Source of the DNA: Alkalihalobacillus sp. CinArs1 | GTDB taxonomy: Bacteria; Bacillota; Bacilli; Bacillales; Guptibacillaceae | Reading direction: 5' to 3' | Assembly (NCBI RefSeq): GCF_947387515.1 | Contig: NZ_CANDOB010000006.1 | Location: 1-59,547, forward strand | DNA: 59,547 nt | Part shown: in pieces, positions 45,763 to 55,581 of the stretch | How positions within the stretch are numbered: the stretch's first letter is position 1 | Layout: the number at the start of each line of letters is the position of its first letter | Program-made: the position numbers and the translations under genes | The notes under the pieces: generated by a model | The model's database searches: none | The model's input: only the letters and a program-made list of their open reading frames with translations | What the model was told of the DNA's origin: nothing

Positions 45763-46508
45763 TGATTATTTGCAAGACTCCTCGCGAACTTGATATCATG
45801 CGAGAGGCGGGCAAAATTGTCGCATTAACGCATCAAGAACTGCAGAAGCACATTAAGCCTGGAGTTACGACAAAAGAGCTGGATACGATTGCCGATCGGT
45901 TTATTCGTCAGCTTGATGCAATTCCTTCCTTTAAGGGTTACAATGGATTTACTGGAAGTATCTGCGCTTCTGTAAACGAAGAGCTGGTACATGGTATTCC
46001 AGGAGATCGCGTGTTGGCGGAGGGAGATATTATCAGCATCGATATCGGTGCTAAATATAAAGGTTATCATGGCGATTCAGCCTGGACCTATCCTGTTGGC
46101 ACTATCTCAGAAGAAGACGAACGGTTGTTAAAAGTTACCGAGGAATCGTTATATAAAGGATTGGCTGAGGCGAAAATCGGGAAAAGACTTTCCGACATTT
46201 CTCATGCAATTCAAACGTATGCGGAAGCTGAAGGTTTTTCGATCGTACGAGAATATGTTGGTCATGGTGTAGGACAGGACCTTCATGAAGATCCTCAAAT
46301 TCCTCATTATGGTCCTCCAGGAAAAGGACCTAGGCTCAAACAAGGCATGGTCCTTGCGGTTGAGCCAATGGTGAATATGGGCTCTCGGTATGTTCGGACG
46401 CTTTCAGATAACTGGACTGTAGTAACAACTGACGGTAAAAAATGCGCTCACTTTGAGCATACTTTTACTGTTACAGAAGAAGGATATGAAATTTTAACAA
46501 AGGCCTAA
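45762..46508 (+). CDS. map: Map, methionine aminopeptidase type I
   Basis: 248 residues. The five metal ligands are visible: Asp in [10 protein letters not shown], Asp in GDSAW, His in [13 protein letters not shown], Glu in AVEPM, Glu in [10 protein letters not shown]. Removes the initiator Met from nascent proteins. Coupled to adk by a TAATG overlap. Confidence 0.98.
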
Positions 46509-46524
46509 GTGAAGGTGATGGTTC

Positions 46525-46845
46525 TTGAAAGAGTCGGAAACCGTGCCCGAGATCGGTCGGATCGTGCGGAACAAACGGGGAAGAGACGCTGAACAATATA
46601 GCGTGATTGTTGAACTGATAGATGATCGTTATGTTTTCATCGCAGATGGCGACAAACGAAAATTTGATCGTCCAAAGCGAAAGAACCTCGCACACCTGGA
46701 GCTAACGAATTATGTATCCCCTGAGGTAAAGCGAAGTCTTGAGGAAACGAGCCGTGTCACAAATGGCAAGCTGCGTTTCGCGATCTCAAAGTATATGAAT
46801 GAATATGTCATTGATTTAAAGGAGGGAGAGCAAGTAGATGGCTAA
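46525..46845 (+). CDS. ybzG: KOW-domain RNA-binding protein (L14e-like, YbzG)
   Basis: 106 residues, TTG start after GAAGGTGATGG. The N-terminal part ([20 protein letters not shown]) has the KOW/SH3-like pattern of archaeal-eukaryotic L14e, with a basic segment ([16 protein letters not shown]) behind it. Conserved at this position, between map and infA, in bacilli. Its ribosomal or other role is not established. Overlaps infA by 8 bases. Confidence 0.85.
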   Translation: MKESETVPEIGRIVRNKRGRDAEQYSVIVELIDDRYVFIADGDKRKFDRPKRKNLAHLELTNYVSPEVKRSLEETSRVTNGKLRFAISKYMNEYVIDLKEGEQVDG

Positions 46846-47056
46846 GGAAGATGTTATTGAAATGGAAGGCACAGTTATCGAACCTCTACCGAATGCAATG
46901 TTTCGAGTAGAACTCGAAAACGGTCATAAGATCCTTGCTCACGTATCCGGGAAGATACGCATGCATTACATTCGTATTTTGCCAGGCGACAAAGTAACTG
47001 TTGAGCTTTCTCCATATGACTTATCACGTGGTCGAATCACGTATCGATATAAATAA
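46838..47056 (+). CDS. infA: Translation initiation factor IF-1
   Basis: 72 residues, single OB fold: [20 protein letters not shown], then [19 protein letters not shown] and [15 protein letters not shown]. Binds the 30S A site during initiation. Ribosome site AAGGAGGGAG lies within ybzG. Confidence 0.98.
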   Translation: MAKEDVIEMEGTVIEPLPNAMFRVELENGHKILAHVSGKIRMHYIRILPGDKVTVELSPYDLSRGRITYRYK

Positions 47057-47086
47057 AAAGTTAATCTCCGAATACAAGGAGGGTAA

Positions 47087-47206
<120 letters not shown>

Positions 47207-47227
47207 TATATAAGGAGGTGCAACGTA

Positions 47228-47593
47228 ATGGCACGTATTGCTGGTATTGATGTTCCACGCGAAAAGCGCATCGTAATCGCGTTAACTTACGTATATGGAA
47301 TCGGTAAAACTACTGCTAAACAAGTCCTAGTTGATGCTGGTGTATCTGAAGATACACGCGTTCGCGACTTGACTGAAGAAGAGCTCGGAAAAATCCGTGA
47401 AGAGGTAGACAAGATTAAAGTTGAAGGTGACCTTCGTCGTGAAGTTTCCCTTAACATTAAGCGTCTAATCGAGATCGGTTCATATCGTGGTATTCGCCAC
47501 CGTCGCGGTCTTCCTGTCCGAGGCCAACATACGAAGAACAACTCTCGTACTCGTAAAGGCCCTCGCCGTACAGTAGCAAACAAGAAGAAGTAA
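47228..47593 (+). CDS. rpsM: 30S ribosomal protein S13
   Basis: 121 residues. [20 protein letters not shown] start and the basic tail [20 protein letters not shown]. Contacts the P-site tRNA and forms intersubunit bridges. TAAGGAGGTG precedes. Confidence 0.98.
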   Translation: MARIAGIDVPREKRIVIALTYVYGIGKTTAKQVLVDAGVSEDTRVRDLTEEELGKIREEVDKIKVEGDLRREVSLNIKRLIEIGSYRGIRHRRGLPVRGQHTKNNSRTRKGPRRTVANKKK

Positions 47594-47610
47594 GGGAGGT
47601 AAACTAACAA

Positions 47611-48006
47611 ATGGCTAAACAACGTAAAGCTAATACACGTAAAAAGCGTGTCAAAAAGAATATTGAGAGTGGAGTAGCTCACATTCGTTCTACTTTCAAT
47701 AACACAATCGTAACTATTACTGACACTCACGGAAATGCTGTATCATGGGCTACTTCTGGGAACATGGGCTTCAAAGGTTCTCGTAAGTCTACTCCATTCG
47801 CAGCTCAAATGGCTGCAGAAACAGCTGGAAAGACAGCTCAAGAGCATGGCATGAAGACGATCGAAGTTTCCGTTAAAGGCCCTGGTGCTGGTCGTGAAGC
47901 TGCTATTCGTGCGCTTCAAGCTGTAGGTCTAGAGGTTACTTCCATCCGTGACGTAACTCCAGTACCTCACAACGGTTGCCGTCCGCCAAAACGTCGTAGA
48001 GTATAA
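47611..48006 (+). CDS. rpsK: 30S ribosomal protein S11
   Basis: 131 residues. [20 protein letters not shown] (about 22-41) and the C-terminal [18 protein letters not shown]. Platform protein at the mRNA exit. AAGGGAGG precedes. A 241-base gap follows before rpoA. Confidence 0.98.
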   Translation: MAKQRKANTRKKRVKKNIESGVAHIRSTFNNTIVTITDTHGNAVSWATSGNMGFKGSRKSTPFAAQMAAETAGKTAQEHGMKTIEVSVKGPGAGREAAIRALQAVGLEVTSIRDVTPVPHNGCRPPKRRRV

Positions 48007-48247
48007 TTAATAGAGAATTCAAACGTAGATGTTCCCTTAGGGTGAATGCCTCGTTTTGAAAAATCTCTTATAGAAAGATTCAATCTATCGGTATACAATT
48101 AATGAACATGTCAATAATGATAATGTATAAATTGTTGACGGTTGACGAATCATAATTAGGTTGTTGGTAATGGAACCGCCTAAAGGGATTATTCGGTTAG
48201 ACACAATGTCTAACCGAAGTTCGACGTTTTGAAGGAGGGTTTGTTGG
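48007..48247 (+). promoter_or_regulatory. rpoA leader: 12-bp hairpin and possible promoter
   Basis: A perfect 12-bp stem, TTCGGTTAGACA 48192-48203 with TGTCTAACCGAA 48207-48218, closes on a 3-base loop 13 bases before the GAAGGAGGG site of rpoA. No T run follows. A weak promoter, TGAACA 48103-48108, 17 bp, TATAAA 48126-48131, may lie upstream; two overlapping TTGACG boxes at 48135-48147 lack a good -10. No ORF is credible here. Confidence 0.55.
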
Positions 48248-49192
48248 ATGATCGAAATCGAAAAGCCAAAAATTGAAGCGGTAGCTATCAACGAGGATGC
48301 TAAATACGGAAAGTTTGTTGTAGAACCATTAGAACGTGGTTATGGAACTACACTAGGGAACTCCCTACGTCGTATCTTGTTATCATCTCTTCCAGGTGCC
48401 GCTGTGACATCCGTGCAAATTGAAGGAGTACTCCATGAGTTCTCTACAATTGAAGGTGTACACGAAGATGTAACTACTATTATTCTCAATCTTAAGAAGC
48501 TAGCAATGAAAATCTACTCTGAAGAAGAGAAAACATTAGTAGTTGATGTGCAGGGCCCTGGAACGGTAACAGCTGGTGATATTACTCATGACAGCGACGT
48601 GGAGATCTTAAACCCTGACCTTCATATTGCTACCCTTTCTGCAAGTGCTCGCTTCCACATGAGAATTACTGCAATTCGTGGAAGAGGTTATGTACAAGCG
48701 GAAGGAAACAAGAATGATGAACAGCCAATTGGTGTAATTCCAGTTGACTCGATCTTCACTCCTGTTTCTCGTGTGAACTACCAGGTTGAGAACACTCGTG
48801 TCGGCCAGGTAACAAACTATGACAAACTAACCCTCGACGTTTGGACAGATGGAAGCATTCGACCTGAAGAAGCGGTATCGTTAGGTGCAAAGATTTTAAA
48901 TGAACATTTAAATATTTTTGTTGGCTTAACGGATCAGGCTCAAAATGCTGAAATCATGGTCGAAAAAGAAGAGGACCAAAAAGAGAAAGTGCTTGAGATG
49001 ACAATCGAAGAGCTCGATCTCTCAGTTCGCTCATATAACTGCCTGAAACGTGCTGGCATTAATACTGTCCAGGAACTTACTCATAAGTCTGAAGAAGACA
49101 TGATGAAAGTTCGTAACCTAGGACGTAAATCTTTAGAAGAGGTTCAAGAGAAGCTTGAAGAGCTTGGACTTGGACTACGCAACGAAGAATAG
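48248..49192 (+). CDS. rpoA: RpoA, RNA polymerase alpha subunit
   Basis: 314 residues. N-terminal domain ([20 protein letters not shown], about 28-47) dimerises and seeds core assembly; a flexible linker near 225-240; C-terminal domain with [19 protein letters not shown] and [11 protein letters not shown], which contacts UP elements and activators. GAAGGAGGG precedes ATG 48248. Confidence 0.98.
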   Translation: MIEIEKPKIEAVAINEDAKYGKFVVEPLERGYGTTLGNSLRRILLSSLPGAAVTSVQIEGVLHEFSTIEGVHEDVTTIILNLKKLAMKIYSEEEKTLVVDVQGPGTVTAGDITHDSDVEILNPDLHIATLSASARFHMRITAIRGRGYVQAEGNKNDEQPIGVIPVDSIFTPVSRVNYQVENTRVGQVTNYDKLTLDVWTDGSIRPEEAVSLGAKILNEHLNIFVGLTDQAQNAEIMVEKEEDQKEKVLEMTIEELDLSVRSYNCLKRAGINTVQELTHKSEEDMMKVRNLGRKSLEEVQEKLEELGLGLRNEE

Positions 49193-49239
49193 ATATACAA
49201 AGTTGTTGATCTAAGAAACAACAAAGGAGGGAATACTTC

Positions 49240-49602
49240 ATGGCATACCAAAAGTTAGGTCGTACAAGTGATACGCGTAAAGCGTTATTCCGTGACCTTG
49301 TTACAGATTTGATCATTAATGAACGTATTGAAACTACAGAATCGAAAGCAAAAGAGCTTCGTTCTTTCATCGACAAAATGATTACACTTGGTAAGCGCGG
49401 TGATCTTCACGCTCGCCGTCAAGCAGCTTCTTTCGTACGTAACGAGATCGCGGACAAAGAAACTGGCCAAGATGCACTACAAAAACTATTCAGCGATATC
49501 GCTACTCGTTATGCAGAGCGCCAAGGTGGTTACACTCGTATCCGCAAACTTGGACCTCGCCGCGGTGACGGTGCTGAAATGGTCATCATTGAGCTAGTCT
49601 AA
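49240..49602 (+). CDS. rplQ: 50S ribosomal protein L17
   Basis: 120 residues. [20 protein letters not shown] start and [20 protein letters not shown] end. Bacterial-specific protein near the tunnel exit. AAAGGAGGG precedes. Last gene of the superoperon, followed by three terminators. Confidence 0.98.
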   Translation: MAYQKLGRTSDTRKALFRDLVTDLIINERIETTESKAKELRSFIDKMITLGKRGDLHARRQAASFVRNEIADKETGQDALQKLFSDIATRYAERQGGYTRIRKLGPRRGDGAEMVIIELV

Positions 49603-49604
49603 AT

Positions 49605-49681
49605 CGCACTTTATTAAAAAGGGCGGGACAGGATCTCGACTATGGATACTGATTCTATGCCCTTTTTTAGTGCGTTTTTTT
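49605..49681 (+). terminator. nested rho-independent terminator after rplQ
   Basis: Outer stem CGCACT 49605-49610 with AGTGCG 49669-49674, followed by seven Ts. Inner stem AAAAAGGGC 49616-49624 with GCCCTTTTT 49659-49667, which itself ends in a T run. Confidence 0.88.
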
Positions 49682-49733
49682 AATTCGCACGATAATGTTT
49701 TAAAAGAGTGGTAGCATGCTGGTTGCCATTATG

Positions 49734-49760
49734 AAAGCCTGGCAGACGCCAGGCTTTTTT
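49734..49760 (+). terminator. second rho-independent terminator after rplQ
   Basis: AAAGCCTGGC 49734-49743 pairs with GCCAGGCTTT 49748-49757 over a 4-base loop, followed by Ts. Confidence 0.93.
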
Positions 49761-49814
49761 TACTAACACCTTAGAAGGTATTGCTTCTAGTGAAGGGTAT
49801 CTTATGCTGATAGG

Positions 49815-49848
49815 AAAAAGTGGCGGTGTAAAAGACCCGCCATTTTTT
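49815..49848 (+). terminator. third rho-independent terminator, before ecfA1
   Basis: TGGCGG 49821-49826 pairs with CCGCCA 49837-49842, flanked by A5 and T6. It lies only 60 bases before ecfA1. A -10-like TATACT at 49875-49880 without a clear -35 follows it. Confidence 0.88.
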
Positions 49849-49910
49849 CGCACCAGCATACGTATAGAGTTGGTTATACTAGCAGAGACATAGAGTCAGG
49901 AGGAACGAAT

Positions 49911-50750
49911 ATGAGCGATTTAATATCCGTTCAAAACGTATCATTTCGTTATCAAGAAGAGCAGCCTTACGTGCTTAATAACGTTTCATTAACAGTTCAG
50001 AAAGGTGAGTGGCTTGCGATCGTAGGTCATAACGGCTCAGGAAAATCTACGTTAGCCAGACACCTGAATGGCTTGTTACAGCCTGAGAAGGGTGACGTTC
50101 TTGTCGAAGGATACAATAGTAGAGATGAGGAAAGTATTTGGGAAGTAAGAAGAAGAGTTGGTATCGTTTTTCAGAACCCAGATAATCAATTCGTTGGTAC
50201 TTCAGTAAGAGATGACGTAGCGTTTGGTCTTGAGAACAATGGTGTTCCTCGAGATGAGATGATTGAACGCATCACCGAAAGTATCAAGAGAGTGAAGATG
50301 GAAGAATACATGGACCAGGAGCCTCATCGTTTATCAGGTGGGCAAAAGCAAAGGGTAGCGATAGCTGGAATTGTGGCTTTACGGCCATCGATCGTTATTC
50401 TCGATGAAGCTACTTCGATGCTTGACCCTGCAGGAAGAAAAGAAGTGCTAGAAACGATGAGAGAGTTGAAAGAGGAAGAAGGAATGACTGTAATCTCGAT
50501 CACACACGATCTTGAAGAGGCTGCAAAAGCAGATCGAATGATCGTGATGAATAAGGGTGAGGTCATTGATGAAGGACTTCCGAAAGACATCTTTCAAAAA
50601 GGGGATATGCTAGAGGAAATCGGTCTTGATTTGCCATTTCCTTTACAGATGCACCGTGCATTGAAAGAGAGAGGATTTCCTCTTGATTCGCTCACACTTT
50701 CACAGGAGGAACTGGTAGACGAGATATGGACATTACAATCAAAGATTTAG
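49911..50750 (+). CDS. ecfA1: EcfA1, energy-coupling factor ATPase
   Basis: 279 residues. Walker A GHNGSGKS near 38, Q-loop FQNPDNQ near 88, signature LSGGQKQRVAIAG near 142, Walker B IVILDEATSMLDP near 162. One of two ATPases of the ECF vitamin/metal importer, which is shared by separate substrate-binding S proteins encoded elsewhere. CAGGAGG precedes. Overlaps ecfA2 by 25 bases. Confidence 0.95.
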   Translation: MSDLISVQNVSFRYQEEQPYVLNNVSLTVQKGEWLAIVGHNGSGKSTLARHLNGLLQPEKGDVLVEGYNSRDEESIWEVRRRVGIVFQNPDNQFVGTSVRDDVAFGLENNGVPRDEMIERITESIKRVKMEEYMDQEPHRLSGGQKQRVAIAGIVALRPSIVILDEATSMLDPAGRKEVLETMRELKEEEGMTVISITHDLEEAAKADRMIVMNKGEVIDEGLPKDIFQKGDMLEEIGLDLPFPLQMHRALKERGFPLDSLTLSQEELVDEIWTLQSKI

Positions 50751-51595
50751 AACATTTATATAGTAAAGGCACACCGTTTGAAAGGATCGCATTAAAAGAT
50801 GTGGACCTTTCTATTAAGCAAGGGACGTTTCTCTCCATTATTGGACATACAGGTTCAGGAAAGTCCACTCTCATTCAACATTTAAATGGACTTTTAAAAC
50901 CTACTTCAGGAAGTATCCAAATTGGAGATTTCCATATTAAATCGGGAGAAAAGGAAAAGCGTCTCAAAGACTTGAGAAAACATGTGGGTGTTGTTTTTCA
51001 GTACCCAGAACATCAGTTGTTTGAGGAAACAATTGAAAAAGACATTATTTTTGGTCCAATGAATTTTGGAGTAGCAGAAGATGAAGCAAAGAAGCGCGCT
51101 GCACATCTGATTGACCTTGTTGGACTCGATCAGTCCTTTTTGCAGCGTTCACCGTTTGACTTAAGTGGAGGTCAGATGAGGAGAGTAGCGATCGCAGGTG
51201 TGCTTGCGATGAAACCTTCTATCCTTATTCTCGATGAGCCGACTGCAGGTCTCGACCCACGTGGAAGAAAAGAGATCATGGAATTGTTTTATCGACTGCA
51301 TAATGAAGAGAACCTTACTACGATTCTCGTGACTCACAGCATGGAAGATGCAGCACGGTATTCTGACCAAATCGTCATCATGGAAAAAGGCACGGTTGCT
51401 CTTCAAGGTACGCCGGTAGAGGTCTTCAGTGATGCAGATGCTCTCACAGCTCTAAGCCTAGATGTTCCTGAGACGATGCAGTTTATTCACCGTCTTGAAA
51501 CGCGGTTTGGTACGAGTCTTCCAAAGAGTGTTTTCACGTTAGAAGAAACGGTTGAAGCGGCTGTCTCCCTTCTTAGAAAGGAGGAGCGCTCATGA
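50726..51595 (+). CDS. ecfA2: EcfA2, energy-coupling factor ATPase
   Basis: 289 residues. Walker A GHTGSGKS near 40, [11 protein letters not shown] near 92, signature [13 protein letters not shown] near 150, Walker [14 protein letters not shown] near 170. It pairs with EcfA1. The start lies inside ecfA1; AGGAGGA at 50704-50710 is about 15 bases away, so expression probably depends on coupling. ATGA overlap with ecfT. Confidence 0.95.
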   Translation: MDITIKDLEHLYSKGTPFERIALKDVDLSIKQGTFLSIIGHTGSGKSTLIQHLNGLLKPTSGSIQIGDFHIKSGEKEKRLKDLRKHVGVVFQYPEHQLFEETIEKDIIFGPMNFGVAEDEAKKRAAHLIDLVGLDQSFLQRSPFDLSGGQMRRVAIAGVLAMKPSILILDEPTAGLDPRGRKEIMELFYRLHNEENLTTILVTHSMEDAARYSDQIVIMEKGTVALQGTPVEVFSDADALTALSLDVPETMQFIHRLETRFGTSLPKSVFTLEETVEAAVSLLRKEERS

Positions 51596-52389
51596 TGCAA
51601 AACATTATTATTGGTCAATATGTACCTGGAAAATCATATGTTCACAACCTTGATCCCAGAGCGAAACTATTAACAACGTTTTTGTTCGTTATTATTGTCT
51701 TTCTTGCGAATAACTGGATTTCATATGCATTACTCGGCGCGTTCACGTTGAGTGCGATTGGGGTATCGCGCATTCCAATACGGTTTATCTATAATGGGTT
51801 GAAGCCAATTCTATTGATCATTATACTAACCTTTCTTCTTCATGTGTTTTTAACAAAAGAGGGTCCACTGCTTTTCAGTCTAGGATTTATCGAGGTGTAC
51901 CAGGGAGGCGTTGAGCAGGGGGTATTCATTTCCATGAGACTCTTGTTTCTCATTATGATCACCTCTCTCCTCACCTTAACGACAACACCTATCGATATAA
52001 CGGTAGGACTTGAAACCCTTCTTGGACCATTTAAACGATTTGGCCTTCCAGTCCATGAATTTGCGCTCATGATGTCGATCGCGCTTCGCTTCATTCCGAC
52101 ACTTCTTGAAGAGACGGAGAAAATCATGAAGGCACAGGCTGCACGAGGTGCGCAGTTCTCTACTGGTCCGATCAAGGAGAGGCTTAAAAGTATCGTACCT
52201 TTACTCGTTCCTTTGTTTGTTAGTGCGTTTAAGCGTGCAGAGGACCTCGCGATGGCGATGGAAGCGAGAGGGTATCGAGGCGGTGAAGGAAGAACGAGTA
52301 TCCGCTTGCTAAAATGGGATGCAAAGGATAGTCTATTGTTCGTACTCCTTCTGTTGCTCACAACTGCTTTGATTTTGTTAAGGAGCTAG
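51592..52389 (+). CDS. ecfT: EcfT, energy-coupling factor transmembrane protein
   Basis: 265 residues. About five hydrophobic helices plus cytosolic coupling helices bearing the two Ala-Arg-Gly motifs (QAARGAQF near 183 and [11 protein letters not shown] near 222) that grip the ATPases. Start [10 protein letters not shown] near 20 is typical. AAGGAGG precedes ATG 51592. Confidence 0.95.
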   Translation: MMQNIIIGQYVPGKSYVHNLDPRAKLLTTFLFVIIVFLANNWISYALLGAFTLSAIGVSRIPIRFIYNGLKPILLIIILTFLLHVFLTKEGPLLFSLGFIEVYQGGVEQGVFISMRLLFLIMITSLLTLTTTPIDITVGLETLLGPFKRFGLPVHEFALMMSIALRFIPTLLEETEKIMKAQAARGAQFSTGPIKERLKSIVPLLVPLFVSAFKRAEDLAMAMEARGYRGGEGRTSIRLLKWDAKDSLLFVLLLLLTTALILLRS

Positions 52390-52399
52390 GGAGGATAGG

Positions 52400-53143
52400 A
52401 TGACTAGGATAAAATTAAAGATTTCATATGACGGCACCGCTTTTAACGGTTATCAGATTCAGCCTAACGGACGTACTGTTCAAGAAGAACTGCAAAGAGC
52501 ACTGCAGAAGGTTCATAAAGGTAAGACCGTGCACGTAACGGGTTCAGGGAGAACGGATGCTGGTGTCCATGGAGCGGGGCAAGTCGTGCACTTCGATACA
52601 GACCTCGCTATTCCACTTGATCGGTGGCCGAAAGCATTGAATACACTCCTTCCGAACGATGTGAGAGTTCTTGAAGCAGACGAGGTTTCTTCCACGTTTC
52701 ATGCAAGGTACGATGTTGTACGGAAGTCATATGTCTATCGTGTTGATAACGATACAACACCTAATGTTTTTCGAAGGAACTTTGCTCTGCATGAGCCACG
52801 CACTCTTAATGTGTCGGCAATGAAGGAGGCTGCAGCACTGCTTATCGGTGAACATGACTTTACTTCGTTCTGTTCAGCACGATCTGAAGTCAAAGATAAA
52901 GTTCGAGAGCTGTACAAGATCGAAATCGAAGTGGTGAATAACGAAATCACGTTCCTATTTGAAGGAAACGGCTTTTTATACAATATGGTACGTATCTTAA
53001 CAGGTACCCTCTTAGAGGTAGGAAGAGGCGAAAGAGGCACAGAAGAAGTGGTCGAGATCTTAAAGGCAAAGAACCGCGATGCAGCTGGAAAAACCGCTTC
53101 TCCACAAGGGCTATATTTGTGGGAAGTCAATTATTGTAATTAA
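52400..53143 (+). CDS. truA: TruA, tRNA pseudouridine(38-40) synthase
   Basis: 247 residues. Catalytic Asp in GSGRTDAGVHGAGQV (about 47-61); YDGTAFNGYQIQPNGRTVQ near the start and GNGFLYNMVRILTGTL near 190. Modifies the tRNA anticodon stem. 10 bases after ecfT with GGGAGG ahead, so probably in the ecf operon. Confidence 0.97.
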   Translation: MTRIKLKISYDGTAFNGYQIQPNGRTVQEELQRALQKVHKGKTVHVTGSGRTDAGVHGAGQVVHFDTDLAIPLDRWPKALNTLLPNDVRVLEADEVSSTFHARYDVVRKSYVYRVDNDTTPNVFRRNFALHEPRTLNVSAMKEAAALLIGEHDFTSFCSARSEVKDKVRELYKIEIEVVNNEITFLFEGNGFLYNMVRILTGTLLEVGRGERGTEEVVEILKAKNRDAAGKTASPQGLYLWEVNYCN

Positions 53144-53165
53144 TAAGTTATTGATTTAAATAACC

Positions 53166-53285
53166 TTGACATTTGCCCTTGTTTGTTATAAGATATTCTT
53201 TGGTATTTCTACATCCACTAGCCCCGGATTTAGAAATCTAACTGACAACCGACAAATAATTTTAGGCAGTTTTTAAAATACATGG
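53166..53285 (+). promoter_or_regulatory. rplM promoter and L13 leader
   Basis: TTGACA 53166-53171 stands before the -10 region TATAAGAT (53187-53194; spacer 15 or 17 depending on register). The transcript region then carries CATCCACTAGCCCCGGATTTAGAAATCTAACTGAC-type sequence (in pieces, 53210-53246), which resembles the known L13 leader of Bacillales. TTAGA/TCTAA forms a small hairpin. Autoregulation is inferred from that family. Confidence 0.75.
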
Positions 53286-53307
53286 AATGATTTTAGGAGG
53301 GAAACTC

Positions 53308-53745
53308 ATGCGTACGACATTTATGGCAAAAGGCCACGAAGTAGAACGCAAATGGTATGTCGTTGATGCTGAAGGTCAAACACTTGGCCGTCTTGCAAGT
53401 GAAGTAGCAGCGATCCTACGCGGAAAGAATAAACCAACATTTACACCTCACGTTGACACTGGAGATCACGTGATCATCCTTAACGCTGAGAAAATCGAAC
53501 TTACTGGTAAGAAGCTTACTGACAAGATGTACTACCGTCACAGCGGACACCCAGGTGGTTTGAAATCTAGAACTGCTCTTGAAATGCGTACTAAGCGTTC
53601 TGAGCAAATGCTTGAAATTGCGATCAAAGGTATGCTTCCAAAGAATAGCCTTGGACGCCAGATGGCTAAGAAGCTTCACGTATATGCTGGAAGCGAGCAC
53701 AACCATCAAGCACAAAAGCCTGAAAAATACGAACTAAGAGGATAA
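53308..53745 (+). CDS. rplM: 50S ribosomal protein L13
   Basis: 145 residues. [20 protein letters not shown] start and [19 protein letters not shown] near 80. An in-frame start at 53287 lies before the AGGAGGG site; ATG 53308 is conserved. Early assembly protein. Co-transcribed with rpsI. Confidence 0.97.
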   Translation: MRTTFMAKGHEVERKWYVVDAEGQTLGRLASEVAAILRGKNKPTFTPHVDTGDHVIILNAEKIELTGKKLTDKMYYRHSGHPGGLKSRTALEMRTKRSEQMLEIAIKGMLPKNSLGRQMAKKLHVYAGSEHNHQAQKPEKYELRG

Positions 53746-53763
53746 TAGAAGGAGGGACCCATT

Positions 53764-54156
53764 TTGGCACAAGTACAATACAACGGCACTGGCCGACGTA
53801 AAAACTCTGTAGCTCGCGTACGTCTACTTCCTGGTAACGGACGCATGGTAGTTAACGGTCGTGAACTAGACAACTATTTTGATCTTGAAACACTTAAACT
53901 TATCTCTAAGCAGCCACTAGTTGAAACTGGCACTGAAGGCACTTACGATATCTTCGTAAACGTTAAAGGTGGCGGCTTCACAGGACAAGCTGGCGCAATC
54001 CGTCACGGAATTGCTCGTGCACTTCTTGAAGCTGATCCAGAATACCGCGGAACTCTTAAGCGCGCTGGATTCCTAACTCGTGATGCTCGTATGAAAGAAC
54101 GTAAGAAATACGGTCTTAAAGCAGCACGTCGTGCACCTCAGTTCTCAAAGCGTTAA
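53764..54156 (+). CDS. rpsI: 30S ribosomal protein S9
   Basis: 130 residues, TTG start after [31 protein letters not shown] start and the C-terminal RAPQFSKR tail, whose last residues reach the P-site tRNA. 18 bases after rplM. Confidence 0.98.
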   Translation: MAQVQYNGTGRRKNSVARVRLLPGNGRMVVNGRELDNYFDLETLKLISKQPLVETGTEGTYDIFVNVKGGGFTGQAGAIRHGIARALLEADPEYRGTLKRAGFLTRDARMKERKKYGLKAARRAPQFSKR

Positions 54157-54167
54157 TATCTTTACTC

Positions 54168-54202
54168 AAAAACCTCTGGCATTCGATTGCCGGAGGTTTT
54201 TT
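54168..54202 (+). terminator. rho-independent terminator after rpsI
   Basis: AACCTCTGGCA pairs with TGCCGGAGGTT (one T-G wobble) between 54168 and 54198, followed by TTTTTT. Confidence 0.94.
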
Positions 54203-54331
54203 GCGTTCAGCCAAATCACATACGAAGGTAATTATTCCAAGATGCCTGAATGAATTACCAGTAGCATTTTCGAATACTCTCTCTTGCTCGTTGAACACTA
54301 AATGGTAAAGAGCAGTGAGAGGGTGAATGAC

Positions 54332-54769
54332 TTGGATAATGTGATTACAGTATTTAAAGAAAGACAGAGACATAAGCGGATCGAATTCGAGCGGCGTATT
54401 TTGACAGAGGTGTCCCTTACTGAACTAACTGAGGATATAAAAGAAATGTTTTCTCCATTCTTTTCTGATGCGATTATTTATAAAGGTGATGTAGAAAACG
54501 TGTGTATCGATATTGCGATCGAGGCATACTTACTCGGAGCAGAGTACAGTAAGTTTTCAAGTCACGGGGAGCCGATGAGAAAGGTTCAGGAGAGATGTTT
54601 CCTGTTAGAGAAGGCTTTGATCGAAGCGCTTTTTGAGTATTGGACCTTCTGGCGTTCAAGCAGTGGATATGAAGACTCCCTTCAGATCGCATGTGACGTA
54701 TTTGTTTCAAATTGGTGGAAGAAGGGCTATGAAAAAGGGGTTATGAGACGGCGTCTTCGCCTTCACTAA
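54332..54769 (+). CDS. ybaK: DUF2521 family protein (YbaK)
   Basis: 145 residues, no known function. A helical, soluble protein with recognisable family features: VFKERQRHKRIEFERRIL near the start, ENVCIDIAIEAYLLGAEYSK in the middle and a Trp-rich WWKKGYEKG near the end. ATG 54302 and GTG 54323 are in frame. TTG 54332 is chosen because GAGAGGGTGA at 54317-54326 is well spaced and the product aligns with B. subtilis YbaK. Located before cwlD as in other bacilli. Confidence 0.8.
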   Translation: MDNVITVFKERQRHKRIEFERRILTEVSLTELTEDIKEMFSPFFSDAIIYKGDVENVCIDIAIEAYLLGAEYSKFSSHGEPMRKVQERCFLLEKALIEALFEYWTFWRSSSGYEDSLQIACDVFVSNWWKKGYEKGVMRRRLRLH

Positions 54770-54788
54770 CTTCTTAAAGCAATTCAAT

Positions 54789-54817
54789 ACTATTTCCTTC
54801 ACTCGTCCCATATAAAT
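54789..54817 (+). promoter_or_regulatory. possible sigma-E promoter of cwlD
   Basis: ACTATTT 54789-54795, 13-bp spacer, CATATAAAT 54809-54817. This is similar to mother-cell sigma-E promoters (ATATT, CATACAAT), and cwlD of B. subtilis is known to be sigma-E controlled. Confidence 0.4.
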
Positions 54818-54854
54818 AAAAATAGGACAGGGAGAAGGGCGGTGTTGGAACAGT

Positions 54855-55568
54855 ATGAAGAAATGGTGGAAGCGGCTAGGTGTTGCAGCCGGTGTTCTCG
54901 TTTTACTTTTTATCATCAATTATAAGTTTGCCATCGACCATTCATGGGATGCCTGGCACTTGCCGTTATCTGGTCAAGTAATCGTGATCGACCCAGGACA
55001 TGGCGGTCCTGATGGTGGAGCGGTAGGGAACAACGTCGTTGAAAAAGATATTTCTCTAGACATTTCACTCAAGTTACGTGATTACTTGCAAGAAGCGGGG
55101 GCACTCGTCATCATGACGCGTGAGACGGATACGGATTTAGCATCTGAAGGAACAAGGGGACTTAGCAACAGGAAGGCTGAAGATCTTAGAAAGCGCGTTG
55201 AAATAATCAATGATTCAAGCAATGATATGTTCATAAGCATACATCTTAATGCGATCCCTTCTTCTAAATGGAGCGGCGCACAAACGTTTTATAATCCTGC
55301 GAATGAAGATAGTAAAGCTTTATCACGCTTTATTCAATCCGAAATTAAGCGAAATCTTGAGAATACAAACCGATTTGCGAAGAACTTAGATAGTGTTTAT
55401 CTACTAAGAGAGGCTGATATCACGGGATCACTCGTCGAAGTTGGCTTTTTATCAAACCCGACTGAGCGAGAACTACTGAAAACGGAGACGTACCAAAACA
55501 AAGTCGCTGCTTCGATTTATCAAGGCATCGTTAGATTTTCAACAAATGAACCAGTACCTGAAGAGTAG
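54855..55568 (+). CDS. cwlD: CwlD, N-acetylmuramoyl-L-alanine amidase for spore cortex
   Basis: 237 residues. N-terminal membrane anchor or signal (about 8-24), then an Amidase_3 domain: VIDPGHGGPDGGAVG (zinc His), an Glu in VVEKDISLDIS, SIHLNAIPS (zinc His) and the catalytic Glu in LVEVGFLSNPTE. Known role: cleaves peptides from muramic acid, with PdaA producing the muramic-delta-lactam needed for germination. GAGAAGGGCGGTG lies upstream. Confidence 0.95.
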   Translation: MKKWWKRLGVAAGVLVLLFIINYKFAIDHSWDAWHLPLSGQVIVIDPGHGGPDGGAVGNNVVEKDISLDISLKLRDYLQEAGALVIMTRETDTDLASEGTRGLSNRKAEDLRKRVEIINDSSNDMFISIHLNAIPSSKWSGAQTFYNPANEDSKALSRFIQSEIKRNLENTNRFAKNLDSVYLLREADITGSLVEVGFLSNPTERELLKTETYQNKVAASIYQGIVRFSTNEPVPEE

Positions 55569-55581
55569 GTGCTGGTTTTTT
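55549..55581 (+). terminator. rho-independent terminator overlapping the end of cwlD
   Basis: AACCAGTACCT pairs with AGGTGCTGGTT (one T-G wobble) between 55549 and 55577, followed by Ts. The stem spans the cwlD stop codon. Confidence 0.9.

Noticed and set aside
51840-52361. 173-codon - strand ORF inside ecfT
   Set aside because: Antisense shadow of a real gene, without ribosome site or recognisable protein; the same holds for the other long antisense frames in rpoB, rpoC and clpC.
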